A DNA stretch of 64,000 nt from Isoetes taiwanensis (taxonomy: Eukaryota > Streptophyta > Lycopodiopsida > Isoetales > Isoetaceae): assembly GCA_021234155.1 (NCBI GenBank), contig JAJEKV010000138.1:124001-188000 (forward strand), in the 5' to 3' direction. Shown here one piece after another: positions 45,881 through 58,129 of this stretch. The notes beneath the pieces were generated by a model. It ran no database searches. It worked only from the letters and a program-made list of their open reading frames with translations, and was not told the origin of the DNA. A program made the position numbers and the translations under genes. The number at the start of each line of letters is the position of its first letter. Within the stretch, counting starts at the first letter, position 1.

Positions 45881-47230
45881 CGCCCGGAGGCCGTCCGTCA
45901 ATACCGCTCCTTCCTCAAGACCAAGAAAGCCAGGTACTTTGCAGAGCACCAGCAACAGATATTCGGTCTACTAGACCACCACCCTAGGACCTTCTGGAGA
46001 AAGGTCTTGAGTAAGCCTGCACAGCCCACAGGAAATATTACCCCAGAACAATGGGTGAGATACTTGCAGCAGCTGTATGACCCAATGGGAAGCCGGGCAC
46101 CAGTACCTCCGCAGACAGGCCTAGCACTGGTCATTACTGAAGGGGATGTCATAATGGGCCTGCAACGCCTCGCTAACGGGAAGGCAGCAGATTTGGATGG
46201 TATGCAGGCAGAGCTTCTCAAGTGGGCCGGGCCCCCAGTGGTGCCGGTTCTCACAGCACTCTTCAACAGGGGCATTGCAAGAAGGCTTCCCCAGCTTGGA
46301 CTACCGGTAGAGTTGTGCCCATATACAAAGCGGGGAGACCCCCACGCCCGACCAACTATCGCGTACCATTATGGTCGGGTTTGTCTTTGCCAAGTTGCTT
46401 TAGGGATTCTTGTGCAAATGGACCGACACTTTGGGCGGAGGATGAAGAAGTGCGGGGCTCTCACGTTGGCAGGCTTCGCCCGGCATTCTACTATTGACCA
46501 TATCTTCACTCTGCGAACACTCATAGAGGATAGCCGGAATCAACGCCAGAATCTGTACTGTTGCTTTGTGGATTTCGCCAAAGGCTTTTGACAAGGTGCC
46601 TCGGGCTAAGTTGTCCGGACAGATTGAGAGCGACTAGGGACCCCCGTCGACTTGCGAGAATGCTATATACGAGACTATCATAAGGAGGCTTGCTCCCGGT
46701 AGTCTCCACACCGTCGGGAGCCCAGTTGTTAGTAGCATTGGGGTGCGCCCGGGCTGCCCTCTATCCCCGGAGCGCTCGGGCTTATACATTGACCAGCTAG
46801 AAGAATGGCTGGCTGAGCACGCTGGGAGGGGGGCGCCAGTTGATGCACCACATAATCCCGGCAACTCATATATGTCGATGATGTTGACCGCCGCGATATA
46901 CCCGGAGGACATGCAACGCCACGGATGCTTTGGACACTTTCGCCAATTCACCGACATGAGAGTTAACTTGGCCAAGACAAGGGTGTTTGCTGGTCCCATC
47001 ATCCCGCACTCCACGCCTTCCCTCATTCACTTACCGGGGCAGGTAGTGGAGGTGGCTCGATCTTATAAGTATTTGGGCATTGAGTTTTCTACTACCACAC
47101 ACCGGGATGCATCCATCAAGTTATGGGTCATCTGCAGGTGGAAAGCCTTGTATGCAATGCAAAACAACAAGATTACAAGGCAGAGCGGTATGCATGGGGT
47201 CACCAGCACACTTGTTCGGGGCCTTGGTTG
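45881..47230 (+). pseudogene. LINE reverse transcriptase remnant
   Basis: Reads FLKTKKARYFAEHQQQIF, TFWRKVLSKP, LANGKAADLDGMQAELLKWA, ARHSTIDHIFTL and CCFVDFAKGF. After a frameshift near 46590 it continues SSIGVRPGCPLSPERSGLYI, LTAAIYPEDMQRH (YADD block lost), MRVNLAKTRVF and SYKYLGIEFS. The loss of YADD and the frameshifts show it is inactive. Confidence 0.85.
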
Positions 47231-47990
47231 AACCGGTCCTCCTCTATGGGGCGAAGTGTGGGGGCGGTGATATCCCTCACCACTTGGAACGATTTAGAGC
47301 AGGTTGAGAAGGCCTTCTTGGCCGGGCACTTTGGGAGTGAAGTCTACGGTCCCATATCAGATCTTGCTCGGGGAGAGACGGGCTTCCTTCCATTACAGAG
47401 GGTCACTTATTTGGAACGTCACATTATTTACTTCCGGAAGGTGGTGGCTATGGATGAAGCCCCGCTGCCCAACCTTGCTTTGGCAAATGGCGATGGGCCC
47501 CTTGGCGACTCAAAGCCTCTTTGGAAAGACAAGCAAGCCCGGTGGTTCTCGCTATGGAATGTGCGGGGCACACAGATGTGGACCCGGTGCATGCCGAAGG
47601 AACGCTACCGCTTTGAAGCAGTACTTGGATGCTTGCTTCATGGCCAAGCTTTGGGATGCAGAGGCCCCGTCACATGTCAAGGTGGCAAATTATCGACGGC
47701 CGAGGTTAATCCCATGCTCACGAGGGGCCCACACCACTACTGCGCACCCATCTACCCATGAAAAGCGCGGGGTGATTGCTTCCATTCGCGACAGTGCACA
47801 CCACCTCCGCATTGAGGCGCGGGGAGATGGATTCGGGAGCAGCGTGAGGGCGAGTCCGTCCGGTCTTTGTCAACGTGGCGCCATTGAGGATGAAAGTCCG
47901 CCCTCCGGGCTGTCCGGTGTACCCAGCATATCCGGGCTCGGTATGCTCGGTTAGTTGTGCCCCATCGGGCCTTGCATGAGCTACCGAGCC
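47231..47990 (+). pseudogene. LINE C-terminal domain remnant
   Basis: DLEQVEKAFLAGHFG, LPLQRVTYLERHIIYF, RYGMCGAHRCGPG and SAHHLRIEARGDG occur in order. The last block is the counterpart of AHIISRLRR / ETTRWIGEP text in the duplicated minus-strand modules at 32.6-33.7 kb. Confidence 0.7.
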
Positions 47991-48597
47991 ACGGCCTCAG
48001 AGGCTTGTTGGGATCATTACCTCAGGGAGGTAATGGATACGGCGGACTTCGTTATGCCCCCCCGTCCAGGCATTAACCTCATTTTGTACTTGTGATTATG
48101 TATATAAGCGTGCGGTATGTCAACATCCTTATTGCTACTAAGGTTTTCCCAAAACCCTTCGTATGGGGTATTTTAATCCTGGTAGTAATATACCTGCTGC
48201 TCTCTCTTTGTACTTGGGTCCCATAGGCCAGTTGGTCTCCGTGGACGATAAAATCATATTCTATTCTATTCTATTCATTGAAATTCTTATTTTATTAATG
48301 TTCTTATTTTTTTTAGGAGCCATCGTTCTAAGATGAAGAAGGAGGCTAGGAAGCATCTAAAAGGGGAACTTCTAAGCAAAAATGTATCCTTGACAAAGCA
48401 TGGGAGTGGGCCCTTCGAGAGATTGCGGCGGATGATGCAGCACCAGATAGACATGCGCAACAGAAGGATGCCATAGCGTAAATTTGATTTATACTGGGTT
48501 CCATAGACTATTTTTTGTCTCCGTGGGATCAGTCTATATTGTGGAGTGAGCACAATGGCCAACTCAAGACCAATATCTCTTCTGAATATTACAAACT

Positions 48598-49590
48598 ACA
48601 TAAAGGTAAAGGGGGCCACATTTCGGCTTTTTTCAGCCGATTTTAAATCCAGTAATAGTTCTTGTTATGGTCAGTTGATTTAGGGTCACTTGATCAGTTG
48701 ATTTTTATTATTGCAGAAGATAGAAATAGCACACAAATTCAATCCACTGTATGATAGAAATTCAAGAAACACTGATCAAAAACACTGTATTATAGAAATT
48801 CAAGAAACACTGTATTATAGAAATTCAACAAACACTGATCAAAAGCATTAAATTCCACCGATCGAGGAAAATTCCACGGATTTCCAAAAAAGGACGAAAA
48901 TCTAGCTCGAAGCTCATCTCTCGTGTCTTTGGATCGCCATATCTGTTCCCAAAACACCATATCTGTAGCTCGCCAGATCTCCTTCCATATCTGTAGCTCC
49001 TCCGACCATTTTTTTCATAGTTCCATGTCTGTAGCTCTTGGATTGACCCTGTATGGTCGCCAGATATAAGCTAGGCATGTTCTTGAACAGATTTGGCATC
49101 CATGCATGAAGAAATACGCCATGTAGAGAGGTAAAGATAGTAAATAACCCAAAGAAAGGCGTTCTTGTGATGTTACCTTATCAAATCTTTAGAAAAGATC
49201 CTTCCAAATCTATGAGAAAGCAGTAAAGACGGATCTCAGAACTCTGTTATTAGGAGATTAACAGCAAAACTCCAAGAAAAACTCTGAAACCTCTCAAAAC
49301 CTGTGCAAATCAGCTATGGCGACGTCCGGCGATGGAGAAGAGAAAGATCAACCAAAAAGTATGGCGATGCGCCAAAAAATCGCCTCTGGCAACTGCTAAA
49401 GCATGCAAAAATGCTATGGCAACACAAAAACGAAGCCCATGCCAAAAAGATATCGCCATAGCTACGTGATTCGCCATGGCTATGGCGTAAGCATCGCCAG
49501 AAGAAAGGAGGAAAGAAAAAAAAAAGGACTTATATATGTTGCTGACGTGGCATCCAGCTGGCCAAAATGTGGCCCCCTTTACCTTTATGT
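48598..49590. mobile_element. DNA element with 30-bp terminal inverted repeats
   Basis: The ends 48598-48627 and 49561-49590 are reverse complements at 29 of 30 positions, beginning ACATAAAGGTAAAGGGGGCC. The 993-bp interior has no transposase. It includes a short tandem AACACTGTATTATAGAAATTC segment (48755-48830) and CTATGGCG-rich DNA (49300-49500). No direct target duplication is seen. Confidence 0.75.
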
Positions 49591-49592
49591 AA

Positions 49593-49790
49593 GGTAAAGG
49601 CCGTTGAGGCCACTTCTCGTTAATTTGAAAAGGCCCTGGCCGGTGGAGGTTATTTGGCGGCTTGCGTTTCCGCGTTGAGGCCTGATTACATTTTGAAAAG
49701 GCCGGCGGCGGTGAGGTTCTTCCGGCCGCCAAATAACCTCCACACCGCCAGGCCTTTTCAGCCAGAACAGTGGCCTCAACGGCCTTTACC
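49593..49790. mobile_element. Fold-back element directly beside the preceding one
   Basis: 198 bp; arms start GGTAAAGGCCGTTGAGGCCA and end with its near reverse complement. A second pairing block (GGAGGTTATTTGGCGGC / GCCGCCAAATAACCTCC) is perfect. The termini share GGTAAAGG with the 993-bp element, suggesting related ends recognised by one transposase. Confidence 0.8.
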
Positions 49791-50312
49791 TCTTACAAGA
49801 TTCTAATTGCGTTGTCGATTTTTAGGAGTTTCTCAAGTGCTTATGAGGACATGGCACATGAAAGATAGGATAGGCCTACTCTTGGTGTATATTTTATTTG
49901 GAAAGCAAGAGGAGGCCATGCTCAGAATGGAAAGATAAGATAAGGCTCTACATATTGACAAGCTCAAGTGTATATTTTATTAAGATGAGACCGTGCCCCA
50001 ATTGAGGGTAAAGAAGATGGTTGGAAAAGGGTAGATAGTGCTAAAATCGTGCGCACCTACTTTCCGGGGGCGGTAAAGGACGCGTTTTTAACCCAAAAAA
50101 GCATGAAAATGAAAGTATATAAAAGGTAAAAAACGCCCGTTATACAAAGTCGGTGCCCTGCTCTTCGTCTTTATATAAGCATTTCACCGGAGTCGCCATA
50201 GCCAGGACCTCGCCAAGAATCGCCATTCCGCATCGAATCCACTGTAATAATCTATCTTTCTGAATCCTTGTCTTGCGTATTATTCCATTTCGGAAAATTT
50301 CCCTTATTTTCC

Positions 50313-50649
50313 ATGCCCGTTCCAAGTACAATGGCCGCTGTAAGCCCCGCCATGGCCGCCATTACAGAACCCCGCAAGGTGTTTAGGATTTCTAACTACT
50401 GATTATTGCCTTTGTTTCCTGGATTTGGCTTTTGGATTTCATAATTTTTCTTCTTTCGTTTGTTTTGTTAATTTTGTTTCAATCTTGGTGCAGGAGGAGA
50501 TTAAAGACTCCGAAAACTGCAAAACAGCGGCAAATCTTGACGCAAAGAAGGTAAAAATTCGTCCTGAAAGGGGAAACAGAAGAGGATTTCCTCAGCTTGC
50601 ACCTGAGTTCGATGGGCTGCATATTTTTGAGACCTTCATTCGCTCTTAA
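50313..50649 (+). CDS. Small two-exon protein with FDGLxxFET tail, copy 1
   Basis: Exon 1 is 50313-50378 (MPVPSTMAAVSPAMAAITEP, donor CGCAAG|GTGTTT), exon 2 is 50494-50649 (acceptor CTTGGTGCAG; EEIKDSENCKTAANL ... ending APEFDGLHIFETFIRS). Both are phase 0, giving 73 residues with no signal peptide or membrane segment. The tail is shared with the gene at 59264-59732, which has the same exon layout. Small plant proteins of unknown function ending in an 'FDGLxxxET' motif are known to me from memory, unverified. It is likely a real host gene; its promoter lies before 50313 and its 3' flank is AT-rich. Confidence 0.65.
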
Positions 50650-52813
50650 GATAAGGCAGAGGCAGTAATTTTGATGGCCAAAATTCTTTTGCTGTACAGA
50701 TTGTTAGTTTTTTTAACACATTCTCTATTGTGTGCACTGAGGATTCTATTCTTTCTTCATGTCATCTTCTCTTCTCTTGCTGTGCGTCTGCATATCCACT
50801 CGAGAAATTTTGTGAAAATCCTTTATGATGGCTTTGTAATTTAAACAACTGCAAATTTAAGTGAACATACAAGTAGAAGCATTTCTAGTACTCTCTTTTC
50901 CCTTTTCCTTTGTCTCTTTTGCTTGGTGTGTGGGGAAAAAACTTAAATACTTCCTTTTGAGTAGTCATACTAGAAAATTGCCCATCTTTGGTGGGCTTTC
51001 TATGTACTTGGAACACTAATATGTTGTTTATGAATAAGTGATATTAAATTGAAATTTTTTGAGGTTATAACTATTAGATTTTTTATGTGTATATTTGTGA
51101 ATAGGAAATTGAATAATAATTGCTGATACGGAATGTATTGTTTTTAATGTATGGTAAGACATGGTTGTGGAATTTTTGTGTTGGATTTTTGTGTCCTCTC
51201 CTTTGAAAACCTAGTCTGAGTAGTGCCTTCATCTTTAGCTTTGTTTTCGTCCATGCTTGTCTTTGTTGCAAAACTTCTTCTTGTTTGTAAAAATGTAAAG
51301 CACCTTCTTTTCCAAATCATGCTTTTGTTTTCCATGCACATTGCCGGTGTTAATGAATATTTGATGATGTTTCTCTTTCATATGTAAATGAAATCCTAAC
51401 TTGGTTAAAATTTGAAATTTAGTCTCCATCCAGTAACTTGAGCATGTTTACATATGTTAGAATTGGAAACGACTCTAAATTTATTTGCATTCGAATGTTA
51501 ATCTTGTGTGTGCAATTTTTTGGATGCTTGGGCATCTTCTACAGTGACATACTCAGTAATGAGACTTCTTTAGCCAAGCCTACACTCAAAGGTAGCAATT
51601 TGCTCATTAAGTGTTATGAAAGATTATGGTGGAGCAAGGGCAAAATGTTCTCTTCTGCAAGGGCAAAACCCTCAATCTTCTCTATTTAGCATCGGCCATG
51701 GTGGAGAATACCATAGTGTACAAAATTTGGGCAGCAAACATATGAATCATGCTATTATAGTGATTGGGCGGAGATGGACCATGACAACGGATCAAGTCAT
51801 TTTGAGATGCCTTTTCGTCCTGTAAGTGATGTTGCTTGAACGGTGGACAGTCACTGCAGAAAATAGTCATTGCAGAAAATGAGCAGTGACTATAGATTGG
51901 CTTCTTCTGCCAATTACCAAATTCTATCCAGACAAAGAGTTGAAGGCTATTAGGTTCCAAAACTACAGATGCTGGTATTTTGTGAAAACATTAGGGCCTG
52001 ATCTATAAAATAAACCTTTCATAGAAGTACTGCACATTCCTTCCTGGCATGTTTTTCCTAATGGATAAACCAGAAAGCACTGACCACAATTATCGAGAAA
52101 AACTCCAGGTCTGTGAAGCTGGCCACACATAGCTTTGACAGCCACCAATCCATCTATTACAAATCCTGTGGTCATCAATAGAAAACGTACCAGTTAAATG
52201 TTTTCGATGCTGGAGGCTAAATAAGTTTTGTTATTCAGATGATGGAAACATATGCTCAATTTGGACATGGCCTATTAGTTTAAAATTCTTTGTTGAGGCC
52301 AATAGTGATGTCAAAATATTATTTATAGTATTGTTTCAACCGACCATAGAAAGAATTAAAATATGTATTTTATTAAACATTTAGAATATCTAACCTTTAG
52401 TCCATGTGTTTTGGAGGTATCCTATAAGTGATGTTGCTTCAGCAGTGGACAATCCTATGCATTGAGCTGAAAAAAAATAAAAAGCAAAAATGTAAACACA
52501 AAAAGACACATTTATAAACAAAACAAACAGTGCAGAGTTAGAGCTTTACTATGAGCATCTATGGGATACTCAACGAACCTACTATGATTGACAGTTTAAT
52601 CGTGCAAAGATTTAGTTTGGAAAAATGCTTCATATTGCAAAGAAGTAGAAATGGAAAAACTTGAAAATAAATTAACACCTGTTAAGGGCAAGCTCGCATG
52701 CCTGTTTACCAAGAACTTGAGTGGACAAAACCTGCTAACTCTTTGTTATAAATCTAATATAATAAGGCAAATCCCGTAAGACATTATCATTGGATGTGTA
52801 TGTCTGAGGGCTC
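50650..52813. other. AT-rich intergenic DNA
   Basis: No ORF above 110 codons with family motifs. T-rich stretches around 50900-51430 look like 3' flanking DNA of the small gene. Nothing else is supported. Confidence 0.4.
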
Positions 52814-52933
52814 TCAAAACCTTGAGCCTTTGGACCTTTGGATGTTTATTACAGAGCCATGTGAACTAAACTTGCAAATTAATTGCTGAGTTAAGTGTTG
52901 ATCGTTTGGAGTACAGGCAAATGTTCGTGTACA

Positions 52934-53220
52934 TATGTCCACATAGGTTGGAGATGCTACTATTGTTACTTGATGAGCATTCTTTATGTAATGTTTGCAA
53001 TAAAGTTGCATTGTAGAAGGGTCCTTGCAAATAGATTGCATAATAGAATAGAATAAATTTTTTAACGTCCACGGAGACCAATAGGTCATGGTTATGTCCA
53101 CATAGGTTGGAGATATTGCAAACATTATTTGAAGAATGCTTATCATGTAACAGTAGTAGTTGCATTATAGAAGGGTGCTTGCAAATAGGTTACATTATAG
53201 AAGGGTGTCGAAAGACGTTC
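52934..53220. repeat. Two-copy tandem repeat carrying a LINE 3' end
   Basis: TATGTCCACATAGGTTGGAG starts both units (about 52934 and 53094), each ending GCATT.TAGAAGGGT.CTTGCAA. Between them sits the LINE 3' fragment (53040-53095, minus). The last unit is followed by a third partial TTACATTATAGAAGGGTG. Confidence 0.7.
53040..53095 (-). mobile_element. Solo LINE 3' end
   Basis: On the minus strand it reads CCTATTGGTCTCCGTGGACG, then an A/T stretch and ATTCTATTCT, matching the 3' end of the plus-strand LINE at 48214-48277. Probably a severely 5'-truncated insertion. Confidence 0.65.
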
Positions 53221-53299
53221 ATAAAAATGGCCTTGTAGTGAAACAACATTATCGAGATTGCATTACTCTAAGGGTGTTGAGAAAAGCAAATAAACAACA

Positions 53300-53435
53300 A
53301 TATCTAGCACAATAACAGGGGGTTATTTTTAAATTTTTATACGCTTTTTCACATGGTTTTTCTATGATTTCGTTGTTGTATTCGTTGAGGTGTACTAAAT
53401 AGTATTTCTAGAGTGCACCCTCTATGGGCCGTTGA
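53300..53435. repeat. Dispersed repeat, copy 2 (see 39490-39625)
   Basis: Shares ordered blocks with 39490-39625, e.g. TTTCTATGATTTCGT and TCTAGAGTGCACC. Confidence 0.65.
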
Positions 53436-53459
53436 TTTTCGTTGGTTGGAACAATCCGA

Positions 53460-53610
53460 GGGTTGTCGTGTTTGTGCATGAACACTGCGCATGTGTATGC
53501 ATGTGCATGTGCATTTGTATGCATATGCATGTGTACTGTGCATGTGCAAGTGCAAGTGCAAGTGCATGTGTGCATGTGTGTGCATGTGCACATGTGCATG
53601 TGTACTTGCC
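53460..53610. repeat. GCATGT / GTGCAA simple-sequence region
   Basis: Alternating purine-pyrimidine DNA built from TGCATG, TGTGCATG and (GTGCAA)n. It is potentially Z-DNA-forming. The ORFs over it are low-complexity Cys/Met/His artefacts. Confidence 0.85.
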
Positions 53611-54650
53611 CTCTTGGATTCTTGTTGCCGGAGTGGATTTTTGCTACCACGAGGTGGATTTTTTGCTCACACTTACAAAGGTATTTGTTTTTTAATGTTT
53701 CTTCAGCTAGCATAATGGTTTTTTTTTCCAAGGTATTGGTTTTCTGGTTCTACAATGTAGTGCTGCAAAACCCGCCTCTCTTTCCTTCCCTTTATTTGTT
53801 CTAAAATTTGCTGCAGATTCAAAAAGATTTTAGAGTTTAGGCCTTATGTTTGCTTCCAACTCTTGGATATTCCTGGCCTGCCAGATTGTTTATAGCAGCC
53901 AGCATTTAGCTTCAATTAACAAACGGATTCTTGTGCACCTTTTCTGAGTCATGCAGATCCGTCAAACAATGGCCACAAGAATGCATTTATATTGTAGGTT
54001 TGGAACTTTAATCGAACCAGAAGATGAATCATGCATTAGCTTTAAGCTACAGATGGAGCATCCAAAATTATATGGATTGATAAACAATGGTTTCATTGTG
54101 GAAGAGAAATAGCTATAGCTGAAGTAACAACACGTGGAATGCTAACAGAGCAAGCTTTCTTCAAAACCTCTACCCTTGATCTCGCTTCACCGACCGTTAT
54201 AGGAAACATACTCCACATCACCAAACTGGCTGATTCTCTTCACATGTTAAACCAAAGCCAGGCAACCCGTGAGAAAGTGTCACTCGTTCTTTATGAACCT
54301 CACCAATTGTTACTGCAGAGTAACGTTGATGTTCATGCAATGGTTTGTGAATAAAACATTATTGTAGAGCATATCAATGTCAAAAGCTTTTATTTGATTC
54401 AATTTTATTTAATACATGACATTCCTCCGACATCTGAAGTCAGCACGATGTTGATCCAAACATTATTACTGTACCAGAGGACCCTATAAATGAAGATCAA
54501 CTTCAATTAGTGTCGCCACCATCAGCGCAACCACCATCTGCACATGGCGAAGACCCTGCATAATGATGTATTGTCATTATGGTTGGTTGGATACATCAAC
54601 TTTCTTCATCCATCTCCATACCATCCCCAAGGCCCCGAAGTGGCCAAAAA
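53611..54650. other. No supported gene
   Basis: One ORF at 54139-54357 (LASPTVIGNILHITKLADSL; REKVSLVLYEPHQLLL) has plausible composition but no family match, and the sequence upstream has stops. The rest is AT-rich. Confidence 0.3.
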
Positions 54651-55060
54651 ATTTGTTAGTTAACACAAACCATTATATCCAGCACTTTATATTAAATTCG
54701 CCCTAAAACCCCCTTTGAATTTGGTGCATATTCACACGGGGGGTGACTCCGGGCAACGAGAGCTGTTGGATAGGCTTATTCTTTGATTCGGACCGTAGAT
54801 AGCGATCCTCGTTTGTGGGGTATGCTCGTACAAGTTTTTTTATACTATATAATGAGAGTTATGAAATACTATAAGGTTTGAGGCAAGGTACTCAATTGTG
54901 TTGATTTCATGCATGTATTATACTGTTTTAGGGGGTATAAAAGGGGCTCTCGCTACCCTGGAGTCACCTCCCCCTGTGAATATGCACCAAATTCAAAGGG
55001 GGTTTTAGGGCGAATTTAATATAAAGTGCTGGATATAATGGTTTGTGTTAACTAACAAAT
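54651..55060. mobile_element. Long-armed fold-back element (about 100-bp arms)
   Basis: The left arm from 54651 (ATTTGTTAGTTAACACAAAC) to about 54750 is the near-perfect reverse complement of about 54960-55060. The 210-bp middle contains CATACCCCACAAACGAGG on its minus strand. No ORF of note. Related sequence lies at 40.4-40.8 kb. Confidence 0.85.
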
Positions 55061-55894
55061 CTATCATAGAAAGTATACCATGTTCTGTAACTTTTGAAGG
55101 CCGTTTTGGTTTGTCTTATATTTTTTGACAATGTATCTAAGTTGCGGAATAGTCGACGGATGGTATAAGCCCAAGCTTGCAAGTTCAACATCTTAAGTTT
55201 GAACAACCATTTTACATCTCCAACAACTGATTATGATCATGTATACAATATCTATAAAAATGGCTGCCCTTGAAGTGAACGTCCCAGCCTCCGTCATCCC
55301 TTCCAGCCCAAGTTCTGGCAATTTACAGGCGTCGATCTCTTGTCAGTCCTCTTGGCCTTGCACATTGATGTAGAAGAATAATTTGAAACTGACAATTTCC
55401 TGGTGTGATAAAAATTTTCTTTCAACACATCTTCCACATATAAAGTGACATGTCATGGATCTGGGGCAGGAAGATGAGCTAGAAGACATGGGCACTCTTC
55501 ATTGCAGCGTCATGGAGAAGGGATACACAAGGATCGCTTTAACACACGTTTTTGATGGAGATGCCTTGTTGATGCGGCTTGTCAGAAGAAGCAAAGACCC
55601 TCAGAGATGTCGTGGGATCTGTGATACAATGGCCTAAAGAATATTTGCGAGAAGAGGTGATTGCTTACTACTGTTTTATTTGGACGATTGTTTCCTAGGT
55701 CCTGTTAGACATAATGTGGAACTGCTCGAAAGCTCGTTCGATTGGTTGTTTCCTTGTTAAGCATATTTCAGCATCGAACTTTGGGTTGAGAGATGCTGAG
55801 CAAGGGAGCAAGCAATCGAAGTGACTCGCAAATAGCTGCATGTTTTGGTAGTTTGGCATAGTTATTAGAGAGGTGGAATGCATTTTCGAGTGGT

Positions 55895-55999
55895 TAGTCG
55901 CAGAGGCCTCTACCTAGTCTGAGCCCCTCCCCTTCGCAATATTCGAGGAAGATAGTTCGAAGGAGAGTGGCTCTAACTGGGTAGAGGCACCTGCGACTA
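55895..55999. mobile_element. Fold-back MITE, second copy
   Basis: Arms TAGTCGCAGAGGCCTCTACC and the near reverse complement GGTAGAGGCACCTGCGACTA; pairing extends weakly outward to about 55878-56016. Same family as 822-924 (in reverse orientation). A half copy (GTCACAGAGGCCTCCACCCC) is at about 56160. Confidence 0.75.
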
Positions 56000-56189
56000 G
56001 AGACTGGCGAATGCACTAGAGCTTGGGCAGGTCAAGGGAGGATGTGAGATAAGTAGCCTACATTGCTGTGTGTAAGACTCCAGGGCCTTCTCGACTCGTG
56101 AGTCGAGAAAGCCCTCTAGCCTTCTGTAGAGATGGAGTTCGATTGCATTCCCCTGTCGTTAGTCACAGAGGCCTCCACCCCGTCTGAAT

Positions 56190-57840
56190 TTTTATCGTTT
56201 ACGAAGACAAACAGACTTATGGGACCTAATCAAAGAGCACAAGAAATAATCTTTTTTTTAGTGGCATGCTGTAAGGTTAATTCTTCTTCTTTTAATATTA
56301 TGCCTTTATGACTTCTTTCCTCAATGTTGGCAAGTATGTTATCCATGTCTTTATTATAACCAGAAGTTAATATTCTCCTCGAGGGAGTTATGCAAAATAA
56401 ATCTCAAGGCCATAAGGGCGAGAGGTATAACCCCCGAGAGGAGGAGGTTGACCTCCTTAAACCAGAAGATCCAGAAAACTATCAAGAAATGTCAAGCCCT
56501 AGTTTCTGCAGCAGGCTTTTGCTTTAAATTCACCATGGTTGTGGCTTCATTTTCAAAGTTTTCCAGCTCGTTTTGGATCTCATTCTTGATGAAGCTTCGG
56601 CATTCTGTTGTGTAATTTTATATCAGATTGTTAGGGTTTATGTCAGATAGTCCTAATGCATTGATAAATTGATTGGGCGGAGTTTTTTGTCAAATTTTGT
56701 GTTGGAGTGAAAGTATATGCAGGATTGAGTGCAAATTTTGAACTTGGATTTAAGATTTAGCGGTTGAATTTCATTTTTGGGATCATATTTAGCATTTTGC
56801 AAGGGTATTGTGCATATTGTAAGGAGAAAGGGAGGGCAAAATGCATCAATTTACCACAAAATGAGTGGAGTTGGAGCTTCGGCAGCAGTTGAGCTGTAGT
56901 TTTCTTGTTAACAAAGGGATTTATGTATTTGAGTGGCACTACGCTAGAGTATTGTGATGTGCAGAATAGAAAATGCTATAGTTATACGAGATCTGGAGGA
57001 GAAGATTATCACGAAAATTGTCGTGGAATTAATCACCATGTCCAATTTTTTATGTATATACAAGAATGGCATTCTCACCTGAAAGCACTGCCAGCATGCA
57101 GAGGCACAGGGGCAGTATTGACACATGAGAATGTCACTTAAAGTGATTTTTTGTTACGTGAAATTCACTTATGTTACATTCCATGGGCAGAAAGATGGGG
57201 AAATGTTTGAAATCTTGAGTAAACATGTTGAAATGTTATGTAAAAGTTGAATATAAAATCTGCTATACATTCTTTGAATGATTCAATGCCACCTGTCAGC
57301 ACACTGTTGGCCTATACAACAAAATATAAGATAAGTGGCTTTCACATATATAAGAATGTTGCTTTCGACAACATTTTTATAACGTGAAAACAATATAGAT
57401 AAAATTTTGTGATAGTAAAACTCTTTAAAATTACTGGTAAAGTCTTGAAAATGCGGGATAGATCTTTAGAATTGCTGGATAAAGTGTCGAGAATGCCCGA
57501 TAGGTATCTGATCCGTGTGTAAAACAGTCGGAGCAGCCAAGAAACTCGGCCGCAAGAAGAAACAGAGAAAAAGTGTTCAAATTCAGGGTTTGAATGTGCT
57601 CCACATGGCATGGCACTACTGAACATGAAAGCAAGATTTTATCTAAATTATTTTTACGATATTGATCTTACACCAACTCCTTTGTGCATTATTTATTCTT
57701 TCATGTACGCTAAGTTAGTTAAACACGTATTCATGGACTATAGTGATTGCTTCCCTTATGGATGCTTAAGCATGTACGTTTGGACTAGAGTGAATTGCTT
57801 CCATGGATGTTGATTGCTCCATTAGGGCATGAATGTAGCA
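56190..57840. other. AT-rich DNA without a supported gene
   Basis: Short ORFs only. A short inverted motif CTCGACTC / GAGTCGAG is at about 56094-56112, with a similar one at 62430-62450. Nothing else is recognised. Confidence 0.35.
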
Positions 57841-58129
57841 TCAACCACCGCAAATTAGGTCGAGTGAATTCTTCATATCTAAGATTCCGAAAACTAAGGG
57901 GCATTTGCTTTTAGAAAAAAGCAGCAACATACGTACAAAATGCGGCGCATGCAATTCAAGGTTCGACAAGGAAATGTAGAGATTCGTAAGAGTCAGTTGA
58001 CAGCAAGGGGACACCTTGTGATGCATACATGAAATGCTACAAGGCAACAACAAATGGGACCATGTAATGTGTGCACGAGAATGCTACAGGGCAACAACCA
58101 ATGGGACCAAGCCATGAGGAAGCATAGGA

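Larger units (their letters stand above)
43100..48277 (+). mobile_element. LINE retrotransposon copy, plus strand
   Basis: GC-rich leader and ORF1-like region (43.1-44.7 kb), endonuclease (44.74-45.54), reverse transcriptase (45.88-47.23), C-terminal domain (47.23-48.0) and a 3' end with GTCTCCGTGGACG followed by ATTCT repeats (48255-48277). Endonuclease before RT and a microsatellite tail mark a non-LTR element. Many frameshifts. Same family as 32.6-35.7 kb; a lone 3' end lies at 53040-53095. Confidence 0.88.

Noticed and set aside
53349-53804. Cys/Met/His-rich ORFs on both strands
   Set aside because: They cover the TGCATG simple repeat and have no flanking coding signal.
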